A stretch of DNA of 64,000 bases, from positions 1 to 64,000 of the forward strand of contig CAZJRB010000014.1 of the NCBI GenBank assembly GCA_964547995.1, in the 5' to 3' direction. This document shows, piece by piece, positions 17,053-24,576 of the stretch. A program made the translations under genes and the position numbers. Under the pieces are notes generated by a model that worked only from the letters and a program-made list of their open reading frames with translations, was not told the DNA's origin and searched no databases. The DNA comes from CAZJRB01 sp964547995. GTDB lineage: Bacteria > Planctomycetota > Planctomycetia > Pirellulales > Thermoguttaceae. The stretch's first letter is position 1. Every line of letters starts with the position of its first letter.

Positions 17053-17268
17053 ATGCCGCACAACCGATTTATTAACGGTGGGCGCGAGCAGGCGCTGGCG
17101 GCTCTGCGGGAGCAGATCACGCCGGAGGTTGAGGCCGAGTTTGCCGAGCAGCTCGAACACGCAGGGTTCCTGCGCCGGCATCTTCTCCGCCGGCGGATGG
17201 AACGCGAAATCGAACGGCGGGTCGTTGCTGAGGCGAAGAAAGCCGCCCCGCCCGATGCCTTGTATTGA
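17053..17268 (+). CDS. Small basic hypothetical protein
   Basis: A 71-residue, highly charged and probably helical protein (ALAALREQITPEVEAEFAEQ, then an Arg-rich RRHLLRRRMEREIERRV). The ATG at 17053 is chosen because earlier in-frame codons read through the palindrome-rich spacer. It ends 10 bases before the dprA start and is probably cotranscribed with it. The family is not recognised. Confidence 0.55.
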   Translation: MPHNRFINGGREQALAALREQITPEVEAEFAEQLEHAGFLRRHLLRRRMEREIERRVVAEAKKAAPPDALY

Positions 17269-17278
17269 CCGACAAATC

Positions 17279-18430
17279 ATGTGCGACGCCGAGAACAACA
17301 GCAACGATCAAGCCCACCGGGACCTGGTCGATATGCTTCGGCTCTGCCTGATTCCCGGCGTGGGGCCGAGAATCCGGCAAGAATTGTTGACGCGGTTCGG
17401 CTCGCCGCGGGCCGTCTTCGACGCCGGCCGGAGCGATCTGCGGGAGGTCAAGGGCGTCGGCTCGAAGCTGATCGAGAAGATCACCGCGGCCGAAGAGACC
17501 ATCGACGCCGAGGCGGAAATCGCCCTGTGCCGCCAGCACGGCATCGAAATCCTCATCCACCCGGATGACGAAGAGGCCGAAAGCGACTATCCGCGGATGC
17601 TCCGCGAGATCCACGACCCGCCGGGCGTGTTGTTCATGCGCGGAAATCTGAAAACGGACGACCGGCTGGCAATTGGGATCGTCGGCACCCGCCACGCCAC
17701 GCAATACGGCCGGCGGCAGGCCGAGCGGTTGGCCGCCAGCCTGGCCCGGGCGGGTTATACCATCATCAGCGGCCTTGCCCGCGGAATCGACGGCGCGGCG
17801 CAGCGCGGGGCCCTGGAAGCCGGCGGCCGAACAATCGGTGTGTTGGCCAGCGGCGTGTTGAATGTCTATCCGCCCGAGCATGAAAAACTGGCCGAGGCCG
17901 TCATCGCCAAAGGGGCACTGCTGAGCGAGTCGCCGCCGCGGGCGGAACCCCTGGCCGGGGCGTTTCCGCAACGGAACCGCCTAATCAGCGGGATGTCGCT
18001 CGGCGTGCTGGTCGTCGAGGCCCCCGAGCGGAGCGGGGCGCTGATTACCGCCCGACATGCCATGGAGCAGGGCCGCGAGGTCTTCGCCGTGCCTGGCCAA
18101 GTCGATTGCCGCGCGGCCCGCGGATGCCACCGGCTGATCCGCGACGGGGCCAAGCTGGTCGAGTCGGCCGACGACGTGCTCGAAGAGCTGGGCCCGCTGG
18201 TCGAACCCGCGCCGCGAGAGGACGGCCAGACGGTCCACCACCCGGCCGAGCTGAAGCTGAACGACCTGGAGCAGAAGGTCCTTGCGGAAATCGGCACGGA
18301 AGCAACCAGCATCGACGAGATCATCGGCAAGACCGAATTACCGGTGCAACGGGTCCTTTCGACGATCAGCGTCCTGGAGATGCGGCATCTCGTCCGCCGG
18401 CTCAGCGGGACAACGGTTGCAAGAAAGTAG
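17279..18430 (+). CDS. dprA: DNA-processing protein DprA
   Basis: A 383-residue protein that loads RecA on incoming single-stranded DNA during natural transformation. The N-terminus has helix-hairpin-helix segments (LIPGVGPRIRQELLTRFG and VKGVGSKLIEKI). The Rossmann-like core has GIVGTRHATQYGRR, SGLARGIDGAAQRGAL, FPQRNRLISGMS and ALITARHAMEQGREVFAVPG. A C-terminal winged-helix region follows (DEIIGKTELPVQRVLSTISV). An in-frame ATG at 17255 would overlap the previous gene; 17279 is preferred but neither start has a strong ribosome-binding site. Confidence 0.93.
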   Translation: MCDAENNSNDQAHRDLVDMLRLCLIPGVGPRIRQELLTRFGSPRAVFDAGRSDLREVKGVGSKLIEKITAAEETIDAEAEIALCRQHGIEILIHPDDEEAESDYPRMLREIHDPPGVLFMRGNLKTDDRLAIGIVGTRHATQYGRRQAERLAASLARAGYTIISGLARGIDGAAQRGALEAGGRTIGVLASGVLNVYPPEHEKLAEAVIAKGALLSESPPRAEPLAGAFPQRNRLISGMSLGVLVVEAPERSGALITARHAMEQGREVFAVPGQVDCRAARGCHRLIRDGAKLVESADDVLEELGPLVEPAPREDGQTVHHPAELKLNDLEQKVLAEIGTEATSIDEIIGKTELPVQRVLSTISVLEMRHLVRRLSGTTVARK

Positions 18431-18463
18431 TGGGGCCAACCCCTAATCCCCAGCCCCTAATCC

Positions 18464-18682
18464 CTACCCTGTTTCGTAGAGCAGAATCACCAAGACATCG
18501 GAGGGCGGGTAGGTGATTCGGTCCATTCCGCCGGCGCCGGTTTTGAGCGATTGGCTCTGGGGTGCGATATTGCCGGTGATCGAGACGATCTTCGCCCCAT
18601 TTTCGCGAATCCAGGCGTTGATCTCGTTCTCCAGCGAGCCGATATCGCCTTCGGCGCCCTTGAAAATCTTGACTTGTTGCAT
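18464..18682 (-). CDS. Small hypothetical protein
   Basis: A 72-residue protein opening MQQVKIFKGAEGDIGSLENE and ending VLVILLYETG, consistent with a small alpha/beta fold. AAAGGAA precedes the ATG at a good distance. It lies 13 bases downstream of the M50-like gene on the same strand and is convergent with dprA. It looks like a conserved small protein, but I cannot name a function. Confidence 0.65.
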   Translation of the reverse strand: MQQVKIFKGAEGDIGSLENEINAWIRENGAKIVSITGNIAPQSQSLKTGAGGMDRITYPPSDVLVILLYETG

Positions 18683-18695
18683 GAAACGGTTCCTT

Positions 18696-19268
18696 TCAGC
18701 ACGAGAGAATCAACTCCAGGATTACCAGAACCGCCAAGACGCCCGCGGTCCCGACGGCGGCACGGCGATCGACGTTGCCCTTGGCGGCGCCGAGCCCGAA
18801 ATGCGGCCCGAGCCCATTCCAAAGATACAGTCCGGCGGGGATGGTGAAAAGCCCGAAGGCAATCAACTGCCACCGGGCGCCGCCGTTTCGAAGGATGACC
18901 CCGCCGTCGTCGAAGCCGGGTGGCAGGAAGGCCCCGATCATCAGGTAGGCCCCGTTGGCGATCAGGCAGAACCCGGCGAAAAATGCCGCAAGATAGACGT
19001 GCGATTTCGCTGCGAAACGCACGATTGCCAGAACGGCCAGCGGAATCAGGCATCCCCAGATCGGCCCGCCCCAGACGACCACCAGCGAGGGCGGGTATGG
19101 TAGCACGTCGGTTCGCGAGATTGCCAGCGGGTGCAACACGACCCGCTCGACCGTCCCGCCGGTGAGCCACGCGTGAAGGACGTGGCCCGCTTCATGCACG
19201 GCCATCATCGCCAGCCAGCAAAAGGCAAGGGTGGAGAAGATCAACAAGATTTGGAAGAATCGGTTCAT
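18696..19268 (-). CDS. M50-like membrane metalloprotease-family protein
   Basis: A 190-residue protein with four to five membrane helices. The zinc-binding motif HEAGH (H25-H29) lies in the first helix region, as in site-2 proteases and related M50 proteins. A second-ligand motif typical of active S2P proteases (such as NxxPxxxxD) is not clear, so it may not be proteolytic. It probably forms a two-gene unit with the small protein downstream. Confidence 0.7.
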   Translation of the reverse strand: MNRFFQILLIFSTLAFCWLAMMAVHEAGHVLHAWLTGGTVERVVLHPLAISRTDVLPYPPSLVVVWGGPIWGCLIPLAVLAIVRFAAKSHVYLAAFFAGFCLIANGAYLMIGAFLPPGFDDGGVILRNGGARWQLIAFGLFTIPAGLYLWNGLGPHFGLGAAKGNVDRRAAVGTAGVLAVLVILELILSC

Positions 19269-19405
19269 GACGGCTCATGGATGCCACGGTAATCGGAATC
19301 GCTCCAACCCGCTAAGCTAAGGATCGGCGAAGAAACATAGCTGCCTGTCCGCTCCGGGCGGCTTCGCCACGCCCTCCGCTGGACAGACACCCACCCTCCG
19401 CTTGC

Positions 19406-20719
19406 TTACTCGTCCGCCGGACTACAGGCGACACGGAAGCCCAGGTAGTTGCTCCGGTGGGCCGGGCGGTACCTGTCGCGATCCGCCGACCGGCAGTACC
19501 TGGCGGGGTGTGACCAACTGCCGCCACGAAATACGCGGTGCGAGCCTGTGGATGGACCAGGAGGATCGGACTCAGGGGACTTCTGGTAGTAGTCGTACTC
19601 ACACCAGTCCTCGCACCATTCAGATACGTTCCCATGCATGCCACAAAGTCCCCAACCGTTCGGCTTCTTCCGGCCCACGGCGTGCGGATATTGCTTACCC
19701 ACCTCTTCTGCGTTCTCGCCATACCAAGCGTAATTGCCCAAGGCCAAAGAATCGTCCCCGAAGCAGTAACTGGTCGTGCTACCCGCTCGGCAAGCATATT
19801 CCCACTGGGCTTCCGTCGGCAGGCGATACGTGCGTCCCTCCTTGGCCGATAACTTTTCGCAGAACGCCACCGCATCCTCACAATTCACGTACGTCGCCGG
19901 GCAATCTTCGCCCTTCTTTACGTACGAGTTGCCAGACCACGGACGGCTCCCCATCACCGTCGCGTACTGCTCTTGCGTTACCTCAGTTACGCCTAAATAG
20001 AACGGCTTGGTCAAACGGACCCGATGCCGTGGGCGTTCTTCTTCCAAAGCATATTCGTCGTCCTTCGGGCTTCCCATCATAAACTCACCCGCCGGGATTA
20101 ACACGAACTGCATCCCGATCGAGTTGGTCTGCTCCTGAAGCCGCCAGATTCTGCAATCGGGCAGCAACTCTTCCAGTTGCCATACGCCCTGTTCGGTGAC
20201 CTGCGTACGGGTCAGGTACAACTGCTCTAAGTTCTCAAGCCGCTCAAAATACCTCAACCCGGCGTCGGTGACCTGCGTTCCGCTAAAGCAAACGATTTTG
20301 AGATTTCGCAACCCGGCAAGGTGTTTTGCACCGGCGTCGGTGATTCTATCGCCCGAAACGAACACCCGTTCCAGGTGCGGCATGTGGCTCAGATGCGCCA
20401 TCGCGTCGTCGGAGGCGCCCGGCGACGAATCGACGGCCACGGCGTCGAGAAACATCTCGTCGCCAAAGACCCACCGCGCCCAGCCGGGCCCCGAGGGCGT
20501 ATTGCCACAAGTTACGACCCAGCCAAGCTTTCGCAACGCTTCGATCGCTGCCCGCTGTTGCCTTGCACGATGGACAGGCACCACCAGCAAGCCCATCCCA
20601 ATGCATGCCAGCGTTGTCAGAATAAACAGCGACCGCAGACTATACTGATACCACCGGCGTTTGAATCGGGTCGTCAGGGTTTTCGTATCAGGGTCGGCTT
20701 TGGGGGCATCTTCGCTCAC
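19406..20719 (-). CDS. LRR / formylglycine-generating enzyme (SUMF1) family fusion protein
   Basis: A 437-residue protein with three parts. An N-terminal basic stretch and membrane helix (RRWYQYSLRSLFILTTLACI, about 21-47) is a common planctomycete module. Three or four leucine-rich repeats follow (about 90-195, with ITDAGAKHLAGLRNL and TQVTDAGLRYFERL). The C-terminal FGE-sulfatase domain starts at SIGMQFVLIPAGEFMMGSP (about 200) and ends FRGGSWSHPARYCRSADRDR...GFRVAC. True formylglycine-generating enzymes activate sulfatases, but many members of this domain have other roles. The start is GTG. The sulfatase about 24 kb away is a possible but unproven client. Confidence 0.85.
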   Translation of the reverse strand: MSEDAPKADPDTKTLTTRFKRRWYQYSLRSLFILTTLACIGMGLLVVPVHRARQQRAAIEALRKLGWVVTCGNTPSGPGWARWVFGDEMFLDAVAVDSSPGASDDAMAHLSHMPHLERVFVSGDRITDAGAKHLAGLRNLKIVCFSGTQVTDAGLRYFERLENLEQLYLTRTQVTEQGVWQLEELLPDCRIWRLQEQTNSIGMQFVLIPAGEFMMGSPKDDEYALEEERPRHRVRLTKPFYLGVTEVTQEQYATVMGSRPWSGNSYVKKGEDCPATYVNCEDAVAFCEKLSAKEGRTYRLPTEAQWEYACRAGSTTSYCFGDDSLALGNYAWYGENAEEVGKQYPHAVGRKKPNGWGLCGMHGNVSEWCEDWCEYDYYQKSPESDPPGPSTGSHRVFRGGSWSHPARYCRSADRDRYRPAHRSNYLGFRVACSPADE

Positions 20720-20744
20720 GGCCGCATTCTACCACACCGCGGTG

Positions 20745-20905
20745 TCAAATCAACGTGGCTTCCATCAGTGGGCGAGGGCGGCAACGCTGAAGAAGTTGAT
20801 GCAAGCCATCCTTTCCCGGCGGTTCACGGATCAATCCAATAGCCGCTTGACGGCCCAGAGGCACCTGGCTCGTTCGGTTATGGGCCGGGGGCAGGTGCCC
20901 CCTTC
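20745..20905. repeat. Decayed partial duplicate of the 21.1-21.35 kb region plus palindrome
   Basis: CAGTGGGCGAGGGCGGCAAC matches, with few changes, a stretch near 21135 inside the following membrane-protein gene. TCCAATAGCCGCTTGACGGC matches the end of the TPR gene near 21321. The two matching blocks are much closer together here, so this is a deleted relic of that gene pair. A GGCACCTG...CAGGTGCC palindrome follows at about 20858-20902. Confidence 0.6.
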
Positions 20906-20944
20906 TTTATTCCTGAATCCGGCAAGTTATTTATCGGCCGCCCC

Positions 20945-21280
20945 TTATTGATCCCATAGCGATCTGAATCGCTCCCACCCGCTGAGGTGGCTCTCGCCGA
21001 TGATACTCCACACGACAGGAGCAAACCACATGATGATGCACCAAAAGAACAGGGCCCCGTAGCGAACGACGATCAAGTCGAAGCGACTCGGCGAGGCCGG
21101 GCGCCGCAGGAGGATGACGGCGATGGCGCCCCAGTGGGCAAGGGCGGCCACGCTGAAAAAACCGAAAGTCCGCCCGCCGTCGAGGAGCAATGCCGTCAGC
21201 ACGAGCAAGACGCCATCGATCCACAAGGCAACCGTTAGCGACGGGACATATTCCGCAGAAATCTTTTCCCGGGTGCTCAC
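20945..21280 (-). CDS. Small membrane protein
   Basis: A 111-residue protein with three membrane helices (SLTVALWIDGVLLVLTALLL; FGFFSVAALAHWGAIAVILL; YGALFFWCIIMWFAPVVWSI). The GTG at 21280 is chosen because GGGAG lies just upstream; a longer reading runs through the end of the TPR gene in another frame. It follows the TPR gene by 37 bases on the same strand, and fragments of both genes are repeated at 20745-20870, so they have been duplicated as a pair. Function unknown. Confidence 0.6.
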   Translation of the reverse strand: MSTREKISAEYVPSLTVALWIDGVLLVLTALLLDGGRTFGFFSVAALAHWGAIAVILLRRPASPSRFDLIVVRYGALFFWCIIMWFAPVVWSIIGESHLSGWERFRSLWDQ

Positions 21281-21317
21281 GGGTTTGCTCCCGTCAATCA
21301 AATGTCGACGATCAGAT

Positions 21318-22193
21318 TCAGTCCAATAGCCGCTTGACGCTCCAGAGTAACAACAACGGTACGATGATGCACATGATGGTGACGGCGAGCCGGTGGGGTC
21401 GAATGACGGCGTACAGCACCACGGCGATGGCAACAACCACGATCATCCAGATTACCGCGGGACTTGTCGTCTTGGGCTCCTGCAATCCGGGTATCACGCT
21501 CCGCTCGACCAGGATTCCTGCCACACGGCGGCGCTTCGCCTCGCTGCGGACCGATTCGACCAGCTCTTCCGCTCCCGGGACGCCGTCCAATAAATGAGCG
21601 AGTGCTTCTGCCTTGGCGTCCTCGCGCCGATCCTGTAACAAGGCGACCATGGCCGATTGGGCGTAGAGGTTGTTCGGATCGAGTTGCAATGCCCGGCGGA
21701 GACTCGATTCGGCCTGGCGGCGATGGCGGAGCCTGTACTCGGTCAGCCCCATGGCGGCCCAGGCGGTCGACGAATTGTCATCGGCCTCGATGGCCGCCTT
21801 GGCGGCCCCCATCGCCAGTTTCGGACCGCGGCGCGAGGCCATAAACCAGGCGTAATCGGCCAGGACCTCGGGGCGGCCGCCGGAAAGCTCGATCGCCCGC
21901 TCGAATGCACGTTGCGCCATGGAGAGCCGTTCCGCCCGCCATGCCGCCAGCGCGAGCAGCCGCTGGGTGTACTCGTTGTCCTCGTCCAGCTCGACCGCCC
22001 GTCGGGCCTCTTCAAACGCCTCCTTGGCCGTCTCGCCGCTCAAGAGCGCTTGCGCCCGCATCGCCCGAACCACCGGATCATCGGGCAGCTCGGCGGCAAG
22101 CTGATCGGTAATCGCCACCGCCCGGACGTCGTCGGCACGCCGCAGGGCGTCGAGGGCTTCATCGATCAGTCGCTGGATTTCGAACGAGTCCAT
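21318..22193 (-). CDS. TPR-repeat protein with C-terminal membrane anchor
   Basis: A 291-residue protein from the ATG of MDSFEIQRLIDEAL (GGAAAG upstream; an in-frame ATG 21 bases earlier lacks a site). About five tetratricopeptide-type helix pairs span residues 5-190 (for example AFERAIELSGGRPEVLADYA and SLRRALQLDPNNLYAQSAM). Two membrane helices follow near the C-terminus (VIWMIVVVAIAVVLYAVI and LAVTIMCIIVPLLLLW). It is likely a protein-interaction scaffold facing the cytoplasm. Confidence 0.8.
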   Translation of the reverse strand: MDSFEIQRLIDEALDALRRADDVRAVAITDQLAAELPDDPVVRAMRAQALLSGETAKEAFEEARRAVELDEDNEYTQRLLALAAWRAERLSMAQRAFERAIELSGGRPEVLADYAWFMASRRGPKLAMGAAKAAIEADDNSSTAWAAMGLTEYRLRHRRQAESSLRRALQLDPNNLYAQSAMVALLQDRREDAKAEALAHLLDGVPGAEELVESVRSEAKRRRVAGILVERSVIPGLQEPKTTSPAVIWMIVVVAIAVVLYAVIRPHRLAVTIMCIIVPLLLLWSVKRLLD

Positions 22194-22233
22194 CGACGCT
22201 TTCCATGGCTGCAAGGCCGGGGCGGTTGCCGGC

Positions 22234-22689
22234 TTACGGCTGCTTCACCCGAACAAACGTCAGTTCCCGATCGGCCTTGGGGGGTTTGAACTTGAAGTGA
22301 TCGTCGTCGACGAGGGTGATCTGGAGGATTTCCGGGTCCTGATCGTCGAGATTCCTCATCTCGATGGCTACGCAATTTCCTTCGACCCCGACGACTTTCC
22401 AGTTTCCGGAGCCGAGTTCGCTTCGACGGTCGCCGAGATACCAGGCGATGGTCCCCGTACCGGTATCGCGGAAGATCACCTCGAACTTGACGGCCTTTTG
22501 CAGCTTCTCCGCGGCCTGCTGAACCGCGGCTTTCAGGGGATTCGAATCATCGACCGGTTGCGGCGGCTTTTTTTCATCCACCAGCGGGTGGGCTTCCCAT
22601 TTGCCGATCAGCTTGTCGGAAACCGAGGGACCGCAACCGACAAGGACCACACAACTCAACACGGCCGCACCACACAAGAGTCGTTGCAT
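22234..22689 (-). CDS. Hypothetical lipoprotein
   Basis: A 151-residue protein with a clear lipoprotein signal peptide (MQRLLCGAAVLSCVVLVGCG, lipobox Cys19) and AAAGGAG upstream of the ATG. The mature part starts with SDKLIGKWEAHPL, continues with a helix, then beta strands (VIFRDTGTGTIAWYLGDR ... WKVVGVEGNCVAIEM), a pattern seen in small lipocalin-like or META-like stress lipoproteins of planctomycetes. Its partners are unknown. Confidence 0.75.
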   Translation of the reverse strand: MQRLLCGAAVLSCVVLVGCGPSVSDKLIGKWEAHPLVDEKKPPQPVDDSNPLKAAVQQAAEKLQKAVKFEVIFRDTGTGTIAWYLGDRRSELGSGNWKVVGVEGNCVAIEMRNLDDQDPEILQITLVDDDHFKFKPPKADRELTFVRVKQP

Positions 22690-22790
22690 CGTGGAACTCC
22701 TTTGCTGACGACTTTTACGTCCCGCCGGGCGGGATTCCGGACCAAAAGAGAAGGGAACCTCTACAACGGGTGTATTGTAACGGCCGCCGG

Positions 22791-23213
22791 CTACGTGGCA
22801 ACCCGTCCGGCCATGAAAAACACCGCCGCACCCGCCGCGAGAACCGCCAACCCGTTGGCCAGCAGACTCTCCCGCCACTTGACCTCCCGCCAGCACGCCT
22901 TGGTAGTCAGATAGATGATCGGCAGCATGAACAGCCGGACGTGGGGAACCATGTTGATGCCGTCGATCAGCAAGGTCTCGATCGCCCAAAAGGCCAGCGT
23001 CACCACCGCTCCGACGGCCAGGCACTTCAGCACGTCGAGCGGGAAATTCTCGAAACCGAACCCCCAGCCCAATTGCGAGCAAATCAACAGCCCGACGAAC
23101 AAAACAACGGCGTAGACGAGCGCCAGCGTACCCAGGGCATGGATCAGCGGGATCGAGCGATCACCGAGTATCCTGACGCCGAACAAGAGCAGTGAAGCGG
23201 TCAAGGGGGCCAT
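22791..23213 (-). CDS. Hypothetical membrane protein
   Basis: A 140-residue protein with four membrane helices, starting at MAPLTASLLLFGVRI. Longer in-frame starts (ATG at 23246 and others back to 23384) add a mainly polar leader; none has a convincing ribosome-binding site, so the start is uncertain. The helices include TLALVYAVVLFVGLLICSQL and LLANGLAVLAAGAAVFFMAG. The family is not recognised. Confidence 0.6.
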   Translation of the reverse strand: MAPLTASLLLFGVRILGDRSIPLIHALGTLALVYAVVLFVGLLICSQLGWGFGFENFPLDVLKCLAVGAVVTLAFWAIETLLIDGINMVPHVRLFMLPIIYLTTKACWREVKWRESLLANGLAVLAAGAAVFFMAGRVAT

Positions 23214-23508
23214 TGCTGCAATCCTTACCCAATGGTCTGCGTGCATCGAAATCCTATACGCATGGTACACATCATGCAGCTTCCGATCAAGACCTGCAAC
23301 GGCTTTGGAAAATAGGGAAGGATACAGAAGCCGCGAGATTGACTCCGCAGGGCATGGCGTCCAATTCGAACCTTCGGGGACCATCCGCTGAGATTGACAA
23401 CCGTCCCTTGCGAGACTATGATGGGCTCAGAAGAAAGGTTCGTTGGACCGCCGACGATACAAGGAGTTGATCTGTCCGAGTGGTACGCGAGAACCTGGGG
23501 GTGAACCG

Positions 23509-24231
23509 ATGTCTTCTTCAGATTGCCACCAACACTACAAGAAGTGGCAAAAACGGCACGAGGACGAGAAAAAAAGAGGAAATTGGCCCACGACGCAGGA
23601 TGGTTGGGTCGATCGATGGCGCGAGGCGTTGAATGTTATTGCGAACGAGGCCGACAAGTTGCGTGAAGATCGGGACATTTACAACACGTATCGCAGAATC
23701 GTGCTCAACAATCCGCGGCTTGACAAGCGCAACGAGTTTCTGGTCCTGGTCGAGGATATGTATATCAGCCATGCGTTGATCGGAATTCGGAAGTTTGACG
23801 ACCGCGATCCTCAATCGCACTCAATGTACAACCTTATTGCAGAGATCATCATTCACCACGACCAAATCACAAAAAGTTGGTTTGTGGGTCAATATGACCC
23901 GGAGTTGAGGCAAAACGCTGAAAAGAACTACGATCGCGATTGGGGCAGTGGGCCGCAACCGGATAAGGAAAAGCTTCGGGATGACCTCTGTAGCCTGGTG
24001 ATCAGTTGCAGCAAGATCCGGGAGATCTGCAACAAGTACATTGCCCATATCGACCGAGAGCAACCGCGTTTGGGGGTAACATACTCGGAGATTGATAAGG
24101 CCATTGATGTGATCTATGGACTATCGGAACGCTACTACCTTCTGCTCTTTGCCGAGTCACGGTCCTCGATTTCAATGCCCGCATTCACGAACATTTTCGA
24201 CATTCCATGGAACCATAAAAAGGTCGGTTAA
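23509..24231 (+). CDS. AbiU2/HEPN-like hypothetical protein
   Basis: A 240-residue, mostly helical soluble protein starting at the ATG after CTGGGGGTG. The segment SKIREICNKYIAHIDREQPR (about residues 176-195) resembles the helix with a conserved His found in HEPN-type proteins such as AbiU2, which are often RNases in phage-defence or toxin systems. The typical Arg of the Rx4-6H motif is not cleanly placed. It is followed by a DUF433 gene on the same strand, so this is a small defence/TA-like pocket among housekeeping genes. The assignment is tentative. Confidence 0.55.
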   Translation: MSSSDCHQHYKKWQKRHEDEKKRGNWPTTQDGWVDRWREALNVIANEADKLREDRDIYNTYRRIVLNNPRLDKRNEFLVLVEDMYISHALIGIRKFDDRDPQSHSMYNLIAEIIIHHDQITKSWFVGQYDPELRQNAEKNYDRDWGSGPQPDKEKLRDDLCSLVISCSKIREICNKYIAHIDREQPRLGVTYSEIDKAIDVIYGLSERYYLLLFAESRSSISMPAFTNIFDIPWNHKKVG

Positions 24232-24284
24232 AATGCTGTCCAACCGGATGGCCGAGAAAAATCTCCGAAAACAGGAGCGTTAAA

Positions 24285-24524
24285 ATGACCTGGCAAGATC
24301 GGATCACCGTCAACCCGGAGGTCTGCCACGGCAAGGCGTGTATCAAGGGCACTCGGATTATGGTTTCGGTGGTCCTGGACAACCTGGCAGCCGGGATGCC
24401 CCACGAACAGATCGTTGCCGACTACCCGTCATTGGTCGAGGAAGACATCCAGGCGGCCATCACCTATGCAGCCGAGTTGGCCCGTGAGCGCGTGGTACCA
24501 TTGGGTCCGGAACCGGTCGGATGA
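24285..24524 (+). CDS. DUF433 antitoxin-like protein
   Basis: A 79-residue protein with the DUF433 pattern ITVNPEVCHGKACIKGTRI, then DNLAAGMPHEQIVADYPSL and EDIQAAITYAAELARER. It is a helix-turn-helix-like fold usually paired with a DUF5615 (Mut7-C/PIN-like) protein whose start overlaps its stop. AGGAG precedes the ATG. Here the expected partner is cut short directly downstream. Confidence 0.88.
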   Translation: MTWQDRITVNPEVCHGKACIKGTRIMVSVVLDNLAAGMPHEQIVADYPSLVEEDIQAAITYAAELARERVVPLGPEPVG

Positions 24525-24576
24525 AATTCAAGATCGACGAGAACCTGCTGCTTTGGTGCTGCAAGGAATCGTCCGG
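24521..24576 (+). pseudogene. Truncated DUF5615-type toxin partner (first residues only)
   Basis: The ATG overlaps the DUF433 stop (ATGA), as in intact pairs, and the first residues MKFKIDENL are the characteristic beginning of DUF5615 toxins. After about residue 10 the similarity ends, and the frame runs antisense into the 3' end of the convergent glycosyltransferase gene. The remainder of the toxin, with its other acidic catalytic residues, is missing. Confidence 0.7.
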
